Source of the DNA: Zeugodacus cucurbitae
Lineage: Eukaryota; Arthropoda; Insecta; Diptera; Tephritidae
Direction of reading: 5' to 3'
DNA: 64,000 nt
NCBI RefSeq assembly: GCF_028554725.1
Contig: NC_071668.1
Coordinates: 44,964,501-45,028,500 of the forward strand
The notes beneath the pieces are model-generated. The model was not told the origin of the DNA. It ran no database searches and saw only the letters and a list, made by a program, of their open reading frames with translations. Made by a program: the position numbers and the translations under genes. Of the stretch, positions 31,764-51,290 are shown piece by piece; position 1 is the first letter of the stretch; each line of letters starts with the position of its first letter.

Positions 31764-33027
31764 ACAATTTTTACTAACATATGTATGTACGTGTACAGCA
31801 TAAACAAAACGGTCCTTTTCAGGACCACGATATACATTCAACGAAGATTCAAAATAATTTTGATTTAACATATATGTATTATATATATATATATATAATT
31901 TAAAAATTTTTGCGTATACTTATGTAATATTATATCTTTAAAATTCTTAATTTGACAGTAATTGACATTCAATCAAATGATAAATATTAATTTTTAACGA
32001 TATTCTATTTTAATATATATTTCTATTTTATTATACTTTAATAATTTAAAATAATGAATGACGGAAAAAAACCAAAACCACTATATTAAGTACGTATATG
32101 CACATATAAGATGGGGTTAAATTTTTTCATGCGCCAGTAATTAGCATTATATCCAATTGAATATTAGTTATTAAATATGTAAATACTCGAATACGTTAAT
32201 CATTTTCATAATTTTTCGTCGTTTATACCTAACCTAACCCTGATTATACGAAATTAGGTTTCAAATTAATGAAATATTAGTTGATATACAAATTTCATCA
32301 TATATACACACATGCATATGTATGTATGTATGTATATATGTATTTAATAATTTACTATAAATATATTATTTTGGTATACATTTATGCAATAATATATATA
32401 TAAATTGTATATTTAACTAGTAATCATTATAGTCTTATTATTATTTTCATTTTGTGTTGAAAATTTGAGTCTATCGCCTGTATACACTTCATAGTTAATG
32501 AATAACAGCAAAATGGCCCCAGTGATAACCACTAGAAATTTATTAAATTTTATTTTTATTTATTTCTTAAAAAAATCTTGTTGTAACTTGTTTAGATCAT
32601 TAATTATATGAATTATTTATAATTTGTAAAATAATATTAGGAATTAATTTGAAAATTCTTGAGAAAATCGAAATTTAAGAGGAAATTTTTGACTTTTAGA
32701 GCACAAAGTTTGGACAAAATCTCATTTTACATGAAAAATATATATTGCAAAGAAAAATGTGTAATAGATTATCAAAGCAACACATTTAGGCTATATAATT
32801 ACATTTAAAACATTTTGATAAATTCAATATTCGATTTTTAGTCAATTAAATAAACTTCAAAGTTTGTCATATTGAGATGTTAATTTGCACTGGATCAGAA
32901 ATTTTTGTCACACATCTTTTCTACTGGCGTCTCAAATTTTAAAGGGATAACAATTTTAAGATGTACATGGAAATTTTAGTGCTTAAAGTGTGTATATTAT
33001 TATAACATCAATATCAATAAAGTGAAA

Positions 33028-33765
33028 ATGTCTGATACAATTGCTGTTGCGAGTGTTGGTTCTCCGGTAGCGGGCTCCTCTGCTATTTCTGAGAAAAAAG
33101 TTCCTGCCAAAAAGGTAGTTAAGCCAAAAAAGCCTTCCGTTGCTCCTACTCATCCGCCAACACAACAAATGGTCGATGCATCAATTAAGAACTTAAAGGA
33201 ACGTGGTGGCTCATCACTTTTGGCAATTAAGAAATACATCAGTGCTACATACAAATGCGATGCCCAAAAATTAGCACCATTCATCAAGCGGTATTTGAAG
33301 TCGGCTGTTACTAGTGGTAAATTGATTCAAACTAAAGGAAAGGGCGCATCCGGTTCTTTCAAACTATCAGTGGCGGCTAGTAAATCCAGTAAATCTGGAG
33401 AAGGTAAATCAAAGGCACAACAGAAAGCAGTGAAATCCACCGAGAAGAAGCCCAAAAAGAAATTGGCGAAATCGGCAGATGGTGTGGTGTCAAAGAAGAA
33501 GGCAGCGGTTGGTGGTAAGAAAGTTAGTGGCGAGAAAAAAGTGAAGAAAGCTGTTGCCAGTAAGAAAACAGCGGAGAAGAAGAAAAGTGAAAAGGTTAAA
33601 GCGAAAGATGCGAAAAAGACTGGATCAGTTAAAGCCAAACCAGCTAAAGCTAAATCGACTCCAAGCAAATCAAAGGCATTAAAAGCGAAAACGCCTAGTG
33701 TGAAAACCAAGAAAGCCGCGGCCAATAAAAAACCAGTCGCCAAGAAAGCGCCAGCTAAAAAGTAA
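33028..33765 (+). CDS. His1: Linker histone H1 (unit 7)
   Basis: Unchanged protein. Stem-loop at 33808-33823; the 10 bp insertion lies further downstream. Confidence 0.96.
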   Translation: MSDTIAVASVGSPVAGSSAISEKKVPAKKVVKPKKPSVAPTHPPTQQMVDASIKNLKERGGSSLLAIKKYISATYKCDAQKLAPFIKRYLKSAVTSGKLIQTKGKGASGSFKLSVAASKSSKSGEGKSKAQQKAVKSTEKKPKKKLAKSADGVVSKKKAAVGGKKVSGEKKVKKAVASKKTAEKKKSEKVKAKDAKKTGSVKAKPAKAKSTPSKSKALKAKTPSVKTKKAAANKKPVAKKAPAKK

Positions 33766-34147
33766 ACTATACAAAACAAAACTAAAGTGGCGTATAAGAA
33801 GTAAATAAGCCCTTTTCAGGGCTACAAAAAACCTTAACATATCGATCAAAAAATTATATTTAACAAAATCATTCGAAAAATTATATATATTTTAGAAATC
33901 CAATTAATTCATAATGTTCAAATTGTATTTTGCGCTCTCCACATATCACATCACCTATATATATGTACATATATGTATATTATATGTTATTAAATTATAT
34001 CGCTATACGTAACAGTCATTCCATTCATTCATAATATGTACATATATAGGTATTGTATAATAAATTAGCTATATCTCTTTGTTGATTTATATATTGTGGC
34101 CCTGAAAAGGGCCTTTTTGCCATTCGTTACAAAATCTTTTGGATAAA

Positions 34148-34519
34148 TTATTTGGAACTTGTGTATTTAGTGACAGCTTTGGTGCCTTCGCTCACAGCAT
34201 GCTTGGCCAATTCACCGGGCAAAAGTAGACGTACAGCTGTTTGGATTTCCCGACTAGTGATAGTTGAACGTTTGTTGTAGTGAGCTAAACGCGATGCTTC
34301 GGCAGCAATACGTTCAAAAATATCATTTACGAAACTGTTCATGATACTCATGGCTTTTGATGAAATACCAGTATCGGGATGTACTTGCTTCAATACTTTA
34401 TAAATGTAAATTGCATAACTTTCCTTCCTCTTGCGCTTCTTCTTCTTGTCATTTTTGGTAATATTCTTCTGGGCCTTACCAGCCTTCTTCGCTGCTTTTC
34501 CACTAGTTTTAGGAGGCAT
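34148..34519 (-). CDS. His2B: Histone H2B (unit 8)
   Basis: Unchanged protein; nine T, AAA. Stem-loop at 34098-34113. Confidence 0.97.
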
Positions 34520-34788
34520 TTTTTTTTCACTATTTATTTTCCTTCACTTTGCACACTTCACACTTCACACTTCACTTGATTATAATATAGTGTAAAAGTG
34601 ACACGCTTAAGTACTATTTTGCTGGCAAAGAGTTCGTTTATTCGGTCAATTAGGCACGAAGCGCCATCGGCCCGAGTGTGCGCAGCTGTCTGTACAACAA
34701 AAAAGTATATATACAGCGACTGTGTTAGCATGAATGGCATATAGTGCTAGTGTGCAGTGCAGTTCATAGTGTAATATTCTTTGTGTGA

Positions 34789-35187
<399 letters not shown>

Positions 35188-35652
35188 ATACATATACGTA
35201 CACAGTATACATCGCTAAAGTAAAAAAGTGTAAATCGACAAAACCGTCCTTTTCAGGACGACAAAATTCCCATACAAAGAGGTTAATAATATTATTTTGT
35301 TAAAAATTTACAAAAATAAATATTTATTTGATGCATTATTAATACACAATATATATATGTATATATGTATATGTATGTGGGTTCCATACGTTTATATGTA
35401 TGCAGATATGTATATATGTATAGAGGATACATATGAATGTACATGTATACTAGAAACAGTCGTCTACGTACAGTACAGTTTGTAGACGCTAAGTGTGTAG
35501 GGTAGATATGTACATATGTATATGTTGTGTGCATCTACATATGTACATTAAACACATATTAAAAATTATTTGATGTGAATTTTTGATCATATTGTTTTAG
35601 AAATTGTGGTCCTGAAAAGGACCGTTTTGGGTATTTATTTGATTTAATACAA

Positions 35653-36090
<438 letters not shown>

Positions 36091-36332
36091 TTAACACTCA
36101 CTGTACTACACTATTCACTGCACTTATATTTCCATGCAAAATAAACGCTTAAGTAAGAAAATGCCTAAAATTGTTCCATAAGTTCATAAAATCGGGGTGT
36201 GTGTTAGAAAGAGATAAAAATCATTGATTGCTGTAGATTTTTTGTATAAATACACGTGCGTTCGCTAGAGCACAACACAGTGAATAGTGAACAGTGAGTG
36301 AACATACTTGGTGCAAACAAAAAAATAAGTGA

Positions 36333-36650
<318 letters not shown>

Positions 36651-37914
36651 ACAATTTTTACTAACATATGTATGTACGTGTACAGCATAAACAAAACGGT
36701 CCTTTTCAGGACCACGATATACATTCAACGAAGATTCAAAATAATTTTGATTTAACATATATGTATTATATATATATATATATAATTTAAAAATTTTTGC
36801 GTATACTTATGTAATATTATATCTTTAAAATTCTTAATTTGACAGTAATTGACATTCAATCAAATGATAAATATTAATTTTTAACGATATTCTATTTTAA
36901 TATATATTTCTATTTTATTATACTTTAATAATTTAAAATAATGAATGACGGAAAAAAACCAAAACCACTATATTAAGTACGTATATGCACATATAAGATG
37001 GGGTTAAATTTTTTCATGCGCCAGTAATTAGCATTATATCCAATTGAATATTAGTTATTAAATATGTAAATACTCGAATACGTTAATCATTTTCATAATT
37101 TTTCGTCGTTTATACCTAACCTAACCCTGATTATACGAAATTAGGTTTCAAATTAATGAAATATTAGTTGATATACAAATTTCATCATATATACACACAT
37201 GCATATGTATGTATGTATGTATATATGTATTTAATAATTTACTATAAATATATTATTTTGGTATACATTTATGCAATAATATATATATAAATTGTATATT
37301 TAACTAGTAATCATTATAGTCTTATTATTATTTTCATTTTGTGTTGAAAATTTGAGTCTATCGCCTGTATACACTTCATAGTTAATGAATAACAGCAAAA
37401 TGGCCCCAGTGATAACCACTAGAAATTTATTAAATTTTATTTTTATTTATTTCTTAAAAAAATCTTGTTGTAACTTGTTTAGATCATTAATTATATGAAT
37501 TATTTATAATTTGTAAAATAATATTAGGAATTAATTTGAAAATTCTTGAGAAAATCGAAATTTAAGAGGAAATTTTTGACTTTTAGAGCACAAAGTTTGG
37601 ACAAAATCTCATTTTACATGAAAAATATATATTGCAAAGAAAAATGTGTAATAGATTATCAAAGCAACACATTTAGGCTATATAATTACATTTAAAACAT
37701 TTTGATAAATTCAATATTCGATTTTTAGTCAATTAAATAAACTTCAAAGTTTGTCATATTGAGATGTTAATTTGCACTGGATCAGAAATTTTTGTCACAC
37801 ATCTTTTCTACTGGCGTCTCAAATTTTAAAGGGATAACAATTTTAAGATGTACATGGAAATTTTAGTGCTTAAAGTGTGTATATTATTATAACATCAATA
37901 TCAATAAAGTGAAA

Positions 37915-38635
37915 ATGTCTGATACAATTGCTGTTGCGAGTGTTGGTTCTCCGGTAGCGGGCTCCTCTGCTATTTCTGAGAAAAAAGTTCCTGCCAAAAA
38001 GGTAGTTAAGCCAAAAAAGCCTTCCGTTGCTCCTACTCATCCGCCGACACAACAAATGGTCGATGCATCAATTAAGAACTTAAAGGAACGTGGTGGCTCA
38101 TCACTTTTGGCAATTAAGAAATACATCAGTGCTACATACAAATGTGATGCCCAAAAATTAGCACCATTCATCAAGCGGTATTTGAAGTCGGCTGTTACTA
38201 GTGGTAAATTGATTCGCATCCGGTTCTTTCAAACTATCAGTGGCGGCTAGTAAATCCAGTAAATCTGGAGAAGGTAAATCAAAGACACAACAGAAAGCAG
38301 TGAAATCCACCGAGAAGAAGCCCAAAAAGAAATTGGCGAAATCGGCAGATGGTGTGGTGTCAAAGAAGAAGGCAGCGGTTGGTGGTAAGAAAGTTAGTGG
38401 CGAGAAAAAAGTGAAGAAAGCTGTTGCCAGTAAGAAAACAGCGGAGAAGAAGAAAAGTGAAAAGGTTAAAGCGAAAGATGCGAAAAAGACTGGATCAGTT
38501 AAAGCCAAACCAGCTAAAGCTAAATCGACTCCAAGCAAATCAAAGGCATTAAAAGCGAAAACGCCTAGTGTGAAAACCAAGAAAGCCGCGGCCAATAAAA
38601 AACCAGTCGCCAAGAAAGCGCCAGCTAAAAAGTAA
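37915..38635 (+). pseudogene. His1: Linker histone H1, frameshifted by a 17 bp deletion (unit 8)
   Basis: Seventeen bases present in every other copy are missing between 38215 and 38216. The reading frame is kept to isoleucine 100, then continues with 11 unrelated residues ([11 protein letters not shown]) to a stop at 38248-38250. The 111-residue product would lack the end of the globular domain ([12 protein letters not shown]) and the whole basic C-terminal tail, so it should not work as a linker histone. Downstream sequence is still close to normal H1, with one further missense-type change (GCA to ACA, 38285). There is also a silent C-to-T at 38145. The stem-loop (38678-38693) is intact, so the gene may still be transcribed. 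The break is probably recent. Confidence 0.95.
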
Positions 38636-39007
38636 ACTATACAAAACAAAACTAAAGTGGCGTATAAGAAGTAAATAAGCCCTTTTCAGGGCTACAAAAA
38701 ACCTTAACATATCGATCAAAAAATTATATTTAACAAAATCATTCGAAAAATTATATATATTTTAGAAATCCAATTAATTCATAATGTTCAAATTGTATTT
38801 TGCGCTCTCCACATATCACATCACCTATATATATGTATATTATATGTTATTAAATTATATCGCTATACGTAACAGTCATTCCATTCATTCATAATATGTA
38901 CATATATAGGTATTGTATAATAAATTAGCTATATCTCTTTGTTGATTTATATATTGTGGCCCTGAAAAGGGCCTTTTTGCCATTCGTTACAAAATCTTTT
39001 GGATAAA

Positions 39008-39379
39008 TTATTTGGAACTTGTGTATTTAGTGACAGCTTTGGTGCCTTCGCTCACAGCATGCTTGGCCAATTCACCGGGCAAAAGTAGACGTACAGCTGT
39101 TTGGATTTCCCGACTAGTGATAGTTGAACGTTTGTTGTAGTGAGCTAAACGCGATGCTTCGGCAGCAATACGTTCAAAAATATCATTTACGAAACTGTTC
39201 ATGATACTCATGGCTTTTGATGAAATACCAGTATCGGGATGTACTTGCTTCAATACTTTATAAATGTAAATTGCATAACTTTCCTTCCTCTTGCGCTTCT
39301 TCTTCTTGTCATTTTTGGTAATATTCTTCTGGGCCTTACCAGCCTTCTTCGCTGCTTTTCCACTAGTTTTAGGAGGCAT
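39008..39379 (-). CDS. His2B: Histone H2B (unit 9)
   Basis: Unchanged protein; ten T, AAA, and a private C-to-A in the leader at 39403. Stem-loop at 38958-38973. Confidence 0.97.
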
Positions 39380-39649
39380 TTTTTTTTTCACTATTTATTT
39401 TCATTCACTTTGCACACTTCACACTTCACACTTCACTTGATTATAATATAGTGTAAAAGTGACACGCTTAAGTACTATTTTGCTGGCAAAGAGTTCGTTT
39501 ATTCGGTCAATTAGGCACGAAGCGCCATCGGCCCGAGTGTGCGCAGCTGTCTGTACAACAAAAAAGTATATATACAGCGACTGTGTTAGCATGAATGGCA
39601 TATAGTGCTAGTGTGCAGTGCAGTTCATAGTGTAATATTCTTTGTGTGA

Positions 39650-40048
<399 letters not shown>

Positions 40049-40513
40049 ATACATATACGTACACAGTATACATCGCTAAAGTAAAAAAGTGTAAATCGAC
40101 AAAACCGTCCTTTTCAGGACGACAAAATTCCCATACAAAGAGGTTAATAATATTATTTTGTTAAAAATTTACAAAAATAAATATTTATTTGATGCATTAT
40201 TAATACACAATATATATATGTATATATGTATATGTATGTGGGTTCCATACGTTTATATGTATGCAGATATGTATATATGTATAGAGGATACATATGAATG
40301 TACATGTATACTAGAAACAGTCGTCTACGTACAGTACAGTTTGTAGACGCTAAGTGTGTAGGGTAGATATGTACATATGTATATGTTGTGTGCATCTACA
40401 TATGTACATTAAACACATATTAAAAATTATTTGATGTGAATTTTTGATCATATTGTTTTAGAAATTGTGGTCCTGAAAAGGACCGTTTTGGGTATTTATT
40501 TGATTTAATACAA

Positions 40514-40951
<438 letters not shown>

Positions 40952-41193
40952 TTAACACTCACTGTACTACACTATTCACTGCACTTATATTTCCATGCAA
41001 AATAAACGCTTAAGTAAGAAAATGCCTAAAATTGTTCCATAAGTTCATAAAATCGGGGTGTGTGTTAGAAAGAGATAAAAATCATTGATTGCTGTAGATT
41101 TTTTGTATAAATACACGTGCGTTCGCTAGAGCACAACACAGTGAATAGTGAACAGTGAGTGAACATACTTGGTGCAAACAAAAAAATAAGTGA

Positions 41194-41511
<318 letters not shown>

Positions 41512-42775
41512 ACAATTTTTACTAACATATGTATGTACGTGTACAGCATAAACAAAACGGTCCTTTTCAGGACCACGATATACATTCAACGAAGATTCAA
41601 AATAATTTTGATTTAACATATATGTATTATATATATATATATATAATTTAAAAATTTTTGCGTATACTTATGTAATATTATATCTTTAAAATTCTTAATT
41701 TGACAGTAATTGACATTCAATCAAATGATAAATATTAATTTTTAACGATATTCTATTTTAATATATATTTCTATTTTATTATACTTTAATAATTTAAAAT
41801 AATGAATGACGGAAAAAAACCAAAACCACTATATTAAGTACGTATATGCACATATAAGATGGGGTTAAATTTTTTCATGCGCCAGTAATTAGCATTATAT
41901 CCAATTGAATATTAGTTATTAAATATGTAAATACTCGAATACGTTAATCATTTTCATAATTTTTCGTCGTTTATACCTAACCTAACCCTGATTATACGAA
42001 ATTAGGTTTCAAATTAATGAAATATTAGTTGATATACAAATTTCATCATATATACACACATGCATATGTATGTATGTATGTATATATGTATTTAATAATT
42101 TACTATAAATATATTATTTTGGTATACATTTATGCAATAATATATATATAAATTGTATATTTAACTAGTAATCATTATAGTCTTATTATTATTTTCATTT
42201 TGTGTTGAAAATTTGAGTCTATCGCCTGTATACACTTCATAGTTAATGAATAACAGCAAAATGGCCCCAGTGATAACCACTAGAAATTTATTAAATTTTA
42301 TTTTTATTTATTTCTTAAAAAAATCTTGTTGTAACTTGTTTAGATCATTAATTATATGAATTATTTATAATTTGTAAAATAATATTAGGAATTAATTTGA
42401 AAATTCTTGAGAAAATCGAAATTTAAGAGGAAATTTTTGACTTTTAGAGCACAAAGTTTGGACAAAATATCATTTTACATGAAAAATATATATTGCAAAG
42501 AAAAATGTGTAATAGATTATCAAAGCAACACATTTAGGCTATATAATTACATTTAAAACATTTTGATAAATTCAATATTCGATTTTTAGTCAATTAAATA
42601 AACTTCAAAGTTTGTCATATTGAGATGTTAATTTGCACTGGATCAGAAATTTTTGTCACACATCTTTTCTACTGGCGTCTCAAATTTTAAAGGGATAACA
42701 ATTTTAAGATGTACATGGAAATTTTAGTGCTTAAAGTGTGTATATTATTATAACATCAATATCAATAAAGTGAAA

Positions 42776-43513
42776 ATGTCTGATACAATTGCTGTTGCGA
42801 GTGTTGGTTCTCCGGTAGCGGGCTCCTCTGCTATTTCTGAGAAAAAAGTTCCTGCCAAAAAGGTAGTTAAGCCAAAAAAGCCTTCCGTTGCTCCTACTCA
42901 TCCGCCAACACAACAAATGGTCGATGCATCAATTAAGAACTTAAAGGAACGTGGTGGCTCATCACTTTTGGCAATTAAGAAATACATCAGTGCTACATAC
43001 AAATGCGATGCCCAAAAATTAGCACCATTCATCAAGCGGTATTTGAAGTCGGCTGTTACTAGTGGTAAATTGATTCAAACTAAAGGAAAGGGCGCATCCG
43101 GTTCTTTCAAACTATCAGTGGCGGCTAGTAAATCCAGTAAATCTGGAGAAGGTAAATCAAAGGCACAACAGAAAGCAGTGAAATCCACCGAGAAGAAGCC
43201 CAAAAAGAAATTGGCGAAATCGGCAGATGGTGTGGTGTCAAAGAAGAAGGCAGCGGTTGGTGGTAAGAAAGTTAGTGGCGAGAAAAAAGTGAAGAAAGCT
43301 GTTGCCAGTAAGAAAACAGCGGAGAAGAAGAAAAGTGAAAAGGTTAAAGCGAAAGATGCGAAAAAGACTGGATCAGTTAAAGCCAAACCAGCTAAAGCTA
43401 AATCGACTCCAAGCAAATCAAAGGCATTAAAAGCGAAAACGCCTAGTGTGAAAACCAAGAAAGCCGCGGCCAATAAAAAACCAGTCGCCAAGAAAGCGCC
43501 AGCTAAAAAGTAA
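42776..43513 (+). CDS. His1: Linker histone H1 (unit 9)
   Basis: Unchanged protein, directly after the unit with the broken H1. Stem-loop at 43556-43571. Confidence 0.96.
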   Translation: MSDTIAVASVGSPVAGSSAISEKKVPAKKVVKPKKPSVAPTHPPTQQMVDASIKNLKERGGSSLLAIKKYISATYKCDAQKLAPFIKRYLKSAVTSGKLIQTKGKGASGSFKLSVAASKSSKSGEGKSKAQQKAVKSTEKKPKKKLAKSADGVVSKKKAAVGGKKVSGEKKVKKAVASKKTAEKKKSEKVKAKDAKKTGSVKAKPAKAKSTPSKSKALKAKTPSVKTKKAAANKKPVAKKAPAKK

Positions 43514-43895
43514 ACTATACAAAACAAAACTAAAGTGGCGTATAAGAAGTAAATAAGCCCTTTTCAGGGCTACAAAAAACCTTAACATATCGATCAAAAA
43601 ATTATATTTAACAAAATCATTCGAAAAATTATATATATTTTAGAAATCCAATTAATTCATAATGTTCAAATTGTATTTTGCGCTCTCCACATATCACATC
43701 ACCTATATATATGTACATATATGTATATTATATGTTATTAAATTATATCGCTATACGTAACAGTCATTCCATTCATTCATAATATGTACATATATAGGTA
43801 TTGTATAATAAATTAGCTATATCTCTTTGTTGATTTATATATTGTGGCCCTGAAAAGGGCCTTTTTGCCATTCGTTACAAAATCTTTTGGATAAA

Positions 43896-44267
43896 TTATT
43901 TGGAACTTGTGTATTTAGTGACAGCTTTGGTGCCTTCGCTCACAGCATGCTTGGCCAATTCACCGGGCAAAAGTAGACGTACAGCTGTTTGGATTTCCCG
44001 ACTAGTGATAGTTGAACGTTTGTTGTAGTGAGCTAAACGCGATGCTTCGGCAGCAATACGTTCAAAAATATCATTTACGAAACTGTTCATGATACTCATG
44101 GCTTTTGATGAAATACCAGTATCGGGATGTACTTGCTTCAATACTTTATAAATGTAAATTGCATAACTTTCCTTCCTCTTGCGCTTCTTCTTCTTGTCAT
44201 TTTTGGTAATATTCTTCTGGGCCTTACCAGCCTTCTTCGCTGCTTTTCCACTAGTTTTAGGAGGCAT
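43896..44267 (-). CDS. His2B: Histone H2B (unit 10)
   Basis: Unchanged protein; nine T, AAA. Stem-loop at 43846-43861. Confidence 0.97.
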
Positions 44268-44536
44268 TTTTTTTTCACTATTTATTTTCCTTCACTTTGC
44301 ACACTTCACACTTCACACTTCACTTGATTATAATATAGTGTAAAAGTGACACGCTTAAGTACTATTTTGCTGGCAAAGAGTTCGTTTATTCGGTCAATTA
44401 GGCACGAAGCGCCATCGGCCCGAGTGTGCGCAGCTGTCTGTACAACAAAAAAGTATATATACAGCGACTGTGTTAGCATGAATGGCATATAGTGCTAGTG
44501 TGCAGTGCAGTTCATAGTGTAATATTCTTTGTGTGA

Positions 44537-44935
<399 letters not shown>

Positions 44936-45400
44936 ATACATATACGTACACAGTATACATCGCTAAAGTAAAAAAGTGTAAATCGACAAAACCGTCCTTT
45001 TCAGGACGACAAAATTCCCATACAAAGAGGTTAATAATATTATTTTGTTAAAAATTTACAAAAATAAATATTTATTTGATGCATTATTAATACACAATAT
45101 ATATATGTATATATGTATATGTATGTGGGTTCCATACGTTTATATGTATGCAGATATGTATATATGTATAGAGGATACATATGAATGTACATGTATACTA
45201 GAAACAGTCGTCTACGTACAGTACAGTTTGTAGACGCTAAGTGTGTAGGGTAGATATGTACATATGTATATGTTGTGTGCATCTACATATGTACATTAAA
45301 CACATATTAAAAATTATTTGATGTGAATTTTTGATCATATTGTTTTAGAAATTGTGGTCCTGAAAAGGACCGTTTTGGGTATTTATTTGATTTAATACAA

Positions 45401-45838
<438 letters not shown>

Positions 45839-46080
45839 TTAACACTCACTGTACTACACTATTCACTGCACTTATATTTCCATGCAAAATAAACGCTTAA
45901 GTAAGAAAATGCCTAAAATTGTTCCATAAGTTCATAAAATCGGGGTGTGTGTTAGAAAGAGATAAAAATCATTGATTGCTGTAGATTTTTTGTATAAATA
46001 CACGTGCGTTCGCTAGAGCACAACACAGTGAATAGTGAACAGTGAGTGAACATACTTGGTGCAAACAAAAAAATAAGTGA

Positions 46081-46398
<318 letters not shown>

Positions 46399-47662
46399 AC
46401 AATTTTTACTAACATATGTATGTACGTGTACAGCATAAACAAAACGGTCCTTTTCAGGACCACGATATACATTCAACGAAGATTCAAAATAATTTTGATT
46501 TAACATATATGTATTATATATATATATATATAATTTAAAAATTTTTGCGTATACTTATGTAATATTATATCTTTAAAATTCTTAATTTGACAGTAATTGA
46601 CATTCAATCAAATGATAAATATTAATTTTTAACGATATTCTATTTTAATATATATTTCTATTTTATTATACTTTAATAATTTAAAATAATGAATGACGGA
46701 AAAAAACCAAAACCACTATATTAAGTACGTATATGCACATATAAGATGGGGTTAAATTTTTTCATGCGCCAGTAATTAGCATTATATCCAATTGAATATT
46801 AGTTATTAAATATGTAAATACTCGAATACGTTAATCATTTTCATAATTTTTCGTCGTTTATACCTAACCTAACCCTGATTATACGAAATTAGGTTTCAAA
46901 TTAATGAAATATTAGTTGATATACAAATTTCATCATATATACACACATGCATATGTATGTATGTATGTATATATGTATTTAATAATTTACTATAAATATA
47001 TTATTTTGGTATACATTTATGCAATAATATATATATAAATTGTATATTTAACTAGTAATCATTATAGTCTTATTATTATTTTCATTTTGTGTTGAAAATT
47101 TGAGTCTATCGCCTGTATACACTTCATAGTTAATGAATAACAGCAAAATGGCCCCAGTGATAACCACTAGAAATTTATTAAATTTTATTTTTATTTATTT
47201 CTTAAAAAAATCTTGTTGTAACTTGTTTAGATCATTAATTATATGAATTATTTATAATTTGTAAAATAATATTAGGAATTAATTTGAAAATTCTTGAGAA
47301 AATCGAAATTTAAGAGGAAATTTTTGACTTTTAGAGCACAAAGTTTGGACAAAATCTCATTTTACATGAAAAATATATATTGCAAAGAAAAATGTGTAAT
47401 AGATTATCAAAGCAACACATTTAGGCTATATAATTACATTTAAAACATTTTGATAAATTCAATATTCGATTTTTAGTCAATTAAATAAACTTCAAAGTTT
47501 GTCATATTGAGATGTTAATTTGCACTGGATCAGAAATTTTTGTCACACATCTTTTCTACTGGCGTCTCAAATTTTAAAGGGATAACAATTTTAAGATGTA
47601 CATGGAAATTTTAGTGCTTAAAGTGTGTATATTATTATAACATCAATATCAATAAAGTGAAA

Positions 47663-48400
47663 ATGTCTGATACAATTGCTGTTGCGAGTGTTGGTTCTCC
47701 GGTAGCGGGCTCCTCTGCTATTTCTGAGAAAAAAGTTCCTGCCAAAAAGGTAGTTAAGCCAAAAAAGCCTTCCGTTGCTCCTACTCATCCGCCAACACAA
47801 CAAATGGTCGATGCATCAATTAAGAACTTAAAGGAACGTGGTGGCTCATCACTTTTGGCAATTAAGAAATACATCAGTGCTACATACAAATGCGATGCCC
47901 AAAAATTAGCACCATTCATCAAGCGGTATTTGAAGTCGGCTGTTACTAGTGGTAAATTGATTCAAACTAAAGGAAAGGGCGCATCCGGTTCTTTCAAACT
48001 ATCAGTGGCGGCTAGTAAATCCAGTAAATCTGGAGAAGGTAAATCAAAGGCACAACAGAAAGCAGTGAAATCCACCGAGAAGAAGCCCAAAAAGAAATTG
48101 GCGAAATCGGCAGATGGTGTGGTGTCAAAGAAGAAGGCAGCGGTTGGTGGTAAGAAAGTTAGTGGCGAGAAAAAAGTGAAGAAAGCTGTTGCCAGTAAGA
48201 AAACAGCGGAGAAGAAGAAAAGTGAAAAGGTTAAAGCGAAAGATGCGAAAAAGACTGGATCAGTTAAAGCCAAACCAGCTAAAGCTAAATCGACTCCAAG
48301 CAAATCAAAGGCATTAAAAGCGAAAACGCCTAGTGTGAAAACCAAGAAAGCCGCGGCCAATAAAAAACCAGTCGCCAAGAAAGCGCCAGCTAAAAAGTAA
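47663..48400 (+). CDS. His1: Linker histone H1 (unit 10)
   Basis: Unchanged protein. Stem-loop at 48443-48458. Confidence 0.96.
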   Translation: MSDTIAVASVGSPVAGSSAISEKKVPAKKVVKPKKPSVAPTHPPTQQMVDASIKNLKERGGSSLLAIKKYISATYKCDAQKLAPFIKRYLKSAVTSGKLIQTKGKGASGSFKLSVAASKSSKSGEGKSKAQQKAVKSTEKKPKKKLAKSADGVVSKKKAAVGGKKVSGEKKVKKAVASKKTAEKKKSEKVKAKDAKKTGSVKAKPAKAKSTPSKSKALKAKTPSVKTKKAAANKKPVAKKAPAKK

Positions 48401-48782
48401 ACTATACAAAACAAAACTAAAGTGGCGTATAAGAAGTAAATAAGCCCTTTTCAGGGCTACAAAAAACCTTAACATATCGATCAAAAAATTATATTTAACA
48501 AAATCATTCGAAAAATTATATATATTTTAGAAATCCAATTAATTCATAATGTTCAAATTGTATTTTGCGCTCTCCACATATCACATCACCTATATATATG
48601 TACATATATGTATATTATATGTTATTAAATTATATCGCTATACGTAACAGTCATTCCATTCATTCATAATATGTACATATATAGGTATTGTATAATAAAT
48701 TAGCTATATCTCTTTGTTGATTTATATATTGTGGCCCTGAAAAGGGCCTTTTTGCCATTCGTTACAAAATCTTTTGGATAAA

Positions 48783-49154
48783 TTATTTGGAACTTGTGTA
48801 TTTAGTGACAGCTTTGGTGCCTTCGCTCACAGCATGCTTGGCCAATTCACCGGGCAAAAGTAGACGTACAGCTGTTTGGATTTCCCGACTAGTGATAGTT
48901 GAACGTTTGTTGTAGTGAGCTAAACGCGATGCTTCGGCAGCAATACGTTCAAAAATATCATTTACGAAACTGTTCATGATACTCATGGCTTTTGATGAAA
49001 TACCAGTATCGGGATGTACTTGCTTCAATACTTTATAAATGTAAATTGCATAACTTTCCTTCCTCTTGCGCTTCTTCTTCTTGTCATTTTTGGTAATATT
49101 CTTCTGGGCCTTACCAGCCTTCTTCGCTGCTTTTCCACTAGTTTTAGGAGGCAT
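48783..49154 (-). CDS. His2B: Histone H2B (unit 11)
   Basis: Unchanged protein; ten T and AAA, unlike the H2B of units 12-14. Stem-loop at 48733-48748. Confidence 0.97.
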
Positions 49155-49424
49155 TTTTTTTTTCACTATTTATTTTCCTTCACTTTGCACACTTCACACT
49201 TCACACTTCACTTGATTATAATATAGTGTAAAAGTGACACGCTTAAGTACTATTTTGCTGGCAAAGAGTTCGTTTATTCGGTCAATTAGGCACGAAGCGC
49301 CATCGGCCCGAGTGTGCGCAGCTGTCTGTACAACAAAAAAGTATATATACAGCGACTGTGTTAGCATGAATGGCATATAGTGCTAGTGTGCAGTGCAGTT
49401 CATAGTGTAATATTCTTTGTGTGA

Positions 49425-49823
<399 letters not shown>

Positions 49824-50288
49824 ATACATATACATACACAGTATACATCGCTAAAGTAAAAAAGTGTAAATCGACAAAACCGTCCTTTTCAGGACGACAA
49901 AATTCCCATACAAAGAGGTTAATAATATTATTTTGTTAAAAATTTACAAAAATAAATATTTATTTGATGCATTATTAATACACAATATATATATGTATAT
50001 ATGTATATGTATGTGGGTTCCATACGTTTATATGTATGCAGATATGTATATATGTATAGAGGATACATATGAATGTACATGTATACTAGAAACAGTCATC
50101 TACGTACAGTACAGTTTGTAGACGCTAAGTGTGTAGGGTAGATATGTACATATGTATATGTTGTGTGCATCTACATATGTACATTAAATACATATTAAAA
50201 ATTATTTGATGTGAATTTTTGATCATATTGTTTTAGAAATTGTGGTCCTGAAAAGGACCGTTTTGGGTATTTATTTGATTTAATACAA

Positions 50289-50726
<438 letters not shown>

Positions 50727-50972
50727 TTAACACTCACTGTACTACACTATTCACTGCACTTATATTTCCATGCAAAATAAACGCTTAAGTAAGAAAATGC
50801 CTAAAATTGTTCCATAAGTTCATAAAATCGGGGTGTGTGTTAGAAAGAGATAAAAATCATTGATTGCTGTAGATTTTTTGTATAAATACACGTGCGTTCG
50901 CTAGAGCACAACACAGTGAATAGTGAACAGTGAGTGAGTGAACATACTTGGTGCAAACAAAAAAATAAGTGA

Positions 50973-51290
<318 letters not shown>

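Noticed and set aside
38240..38635. A separate gene encoding the H1 tail downstream of the frameshift in unit 8
   Set aside because: It begins only at a GTG inside the old H1 frame and is the leftover 3' part of the broken gene.
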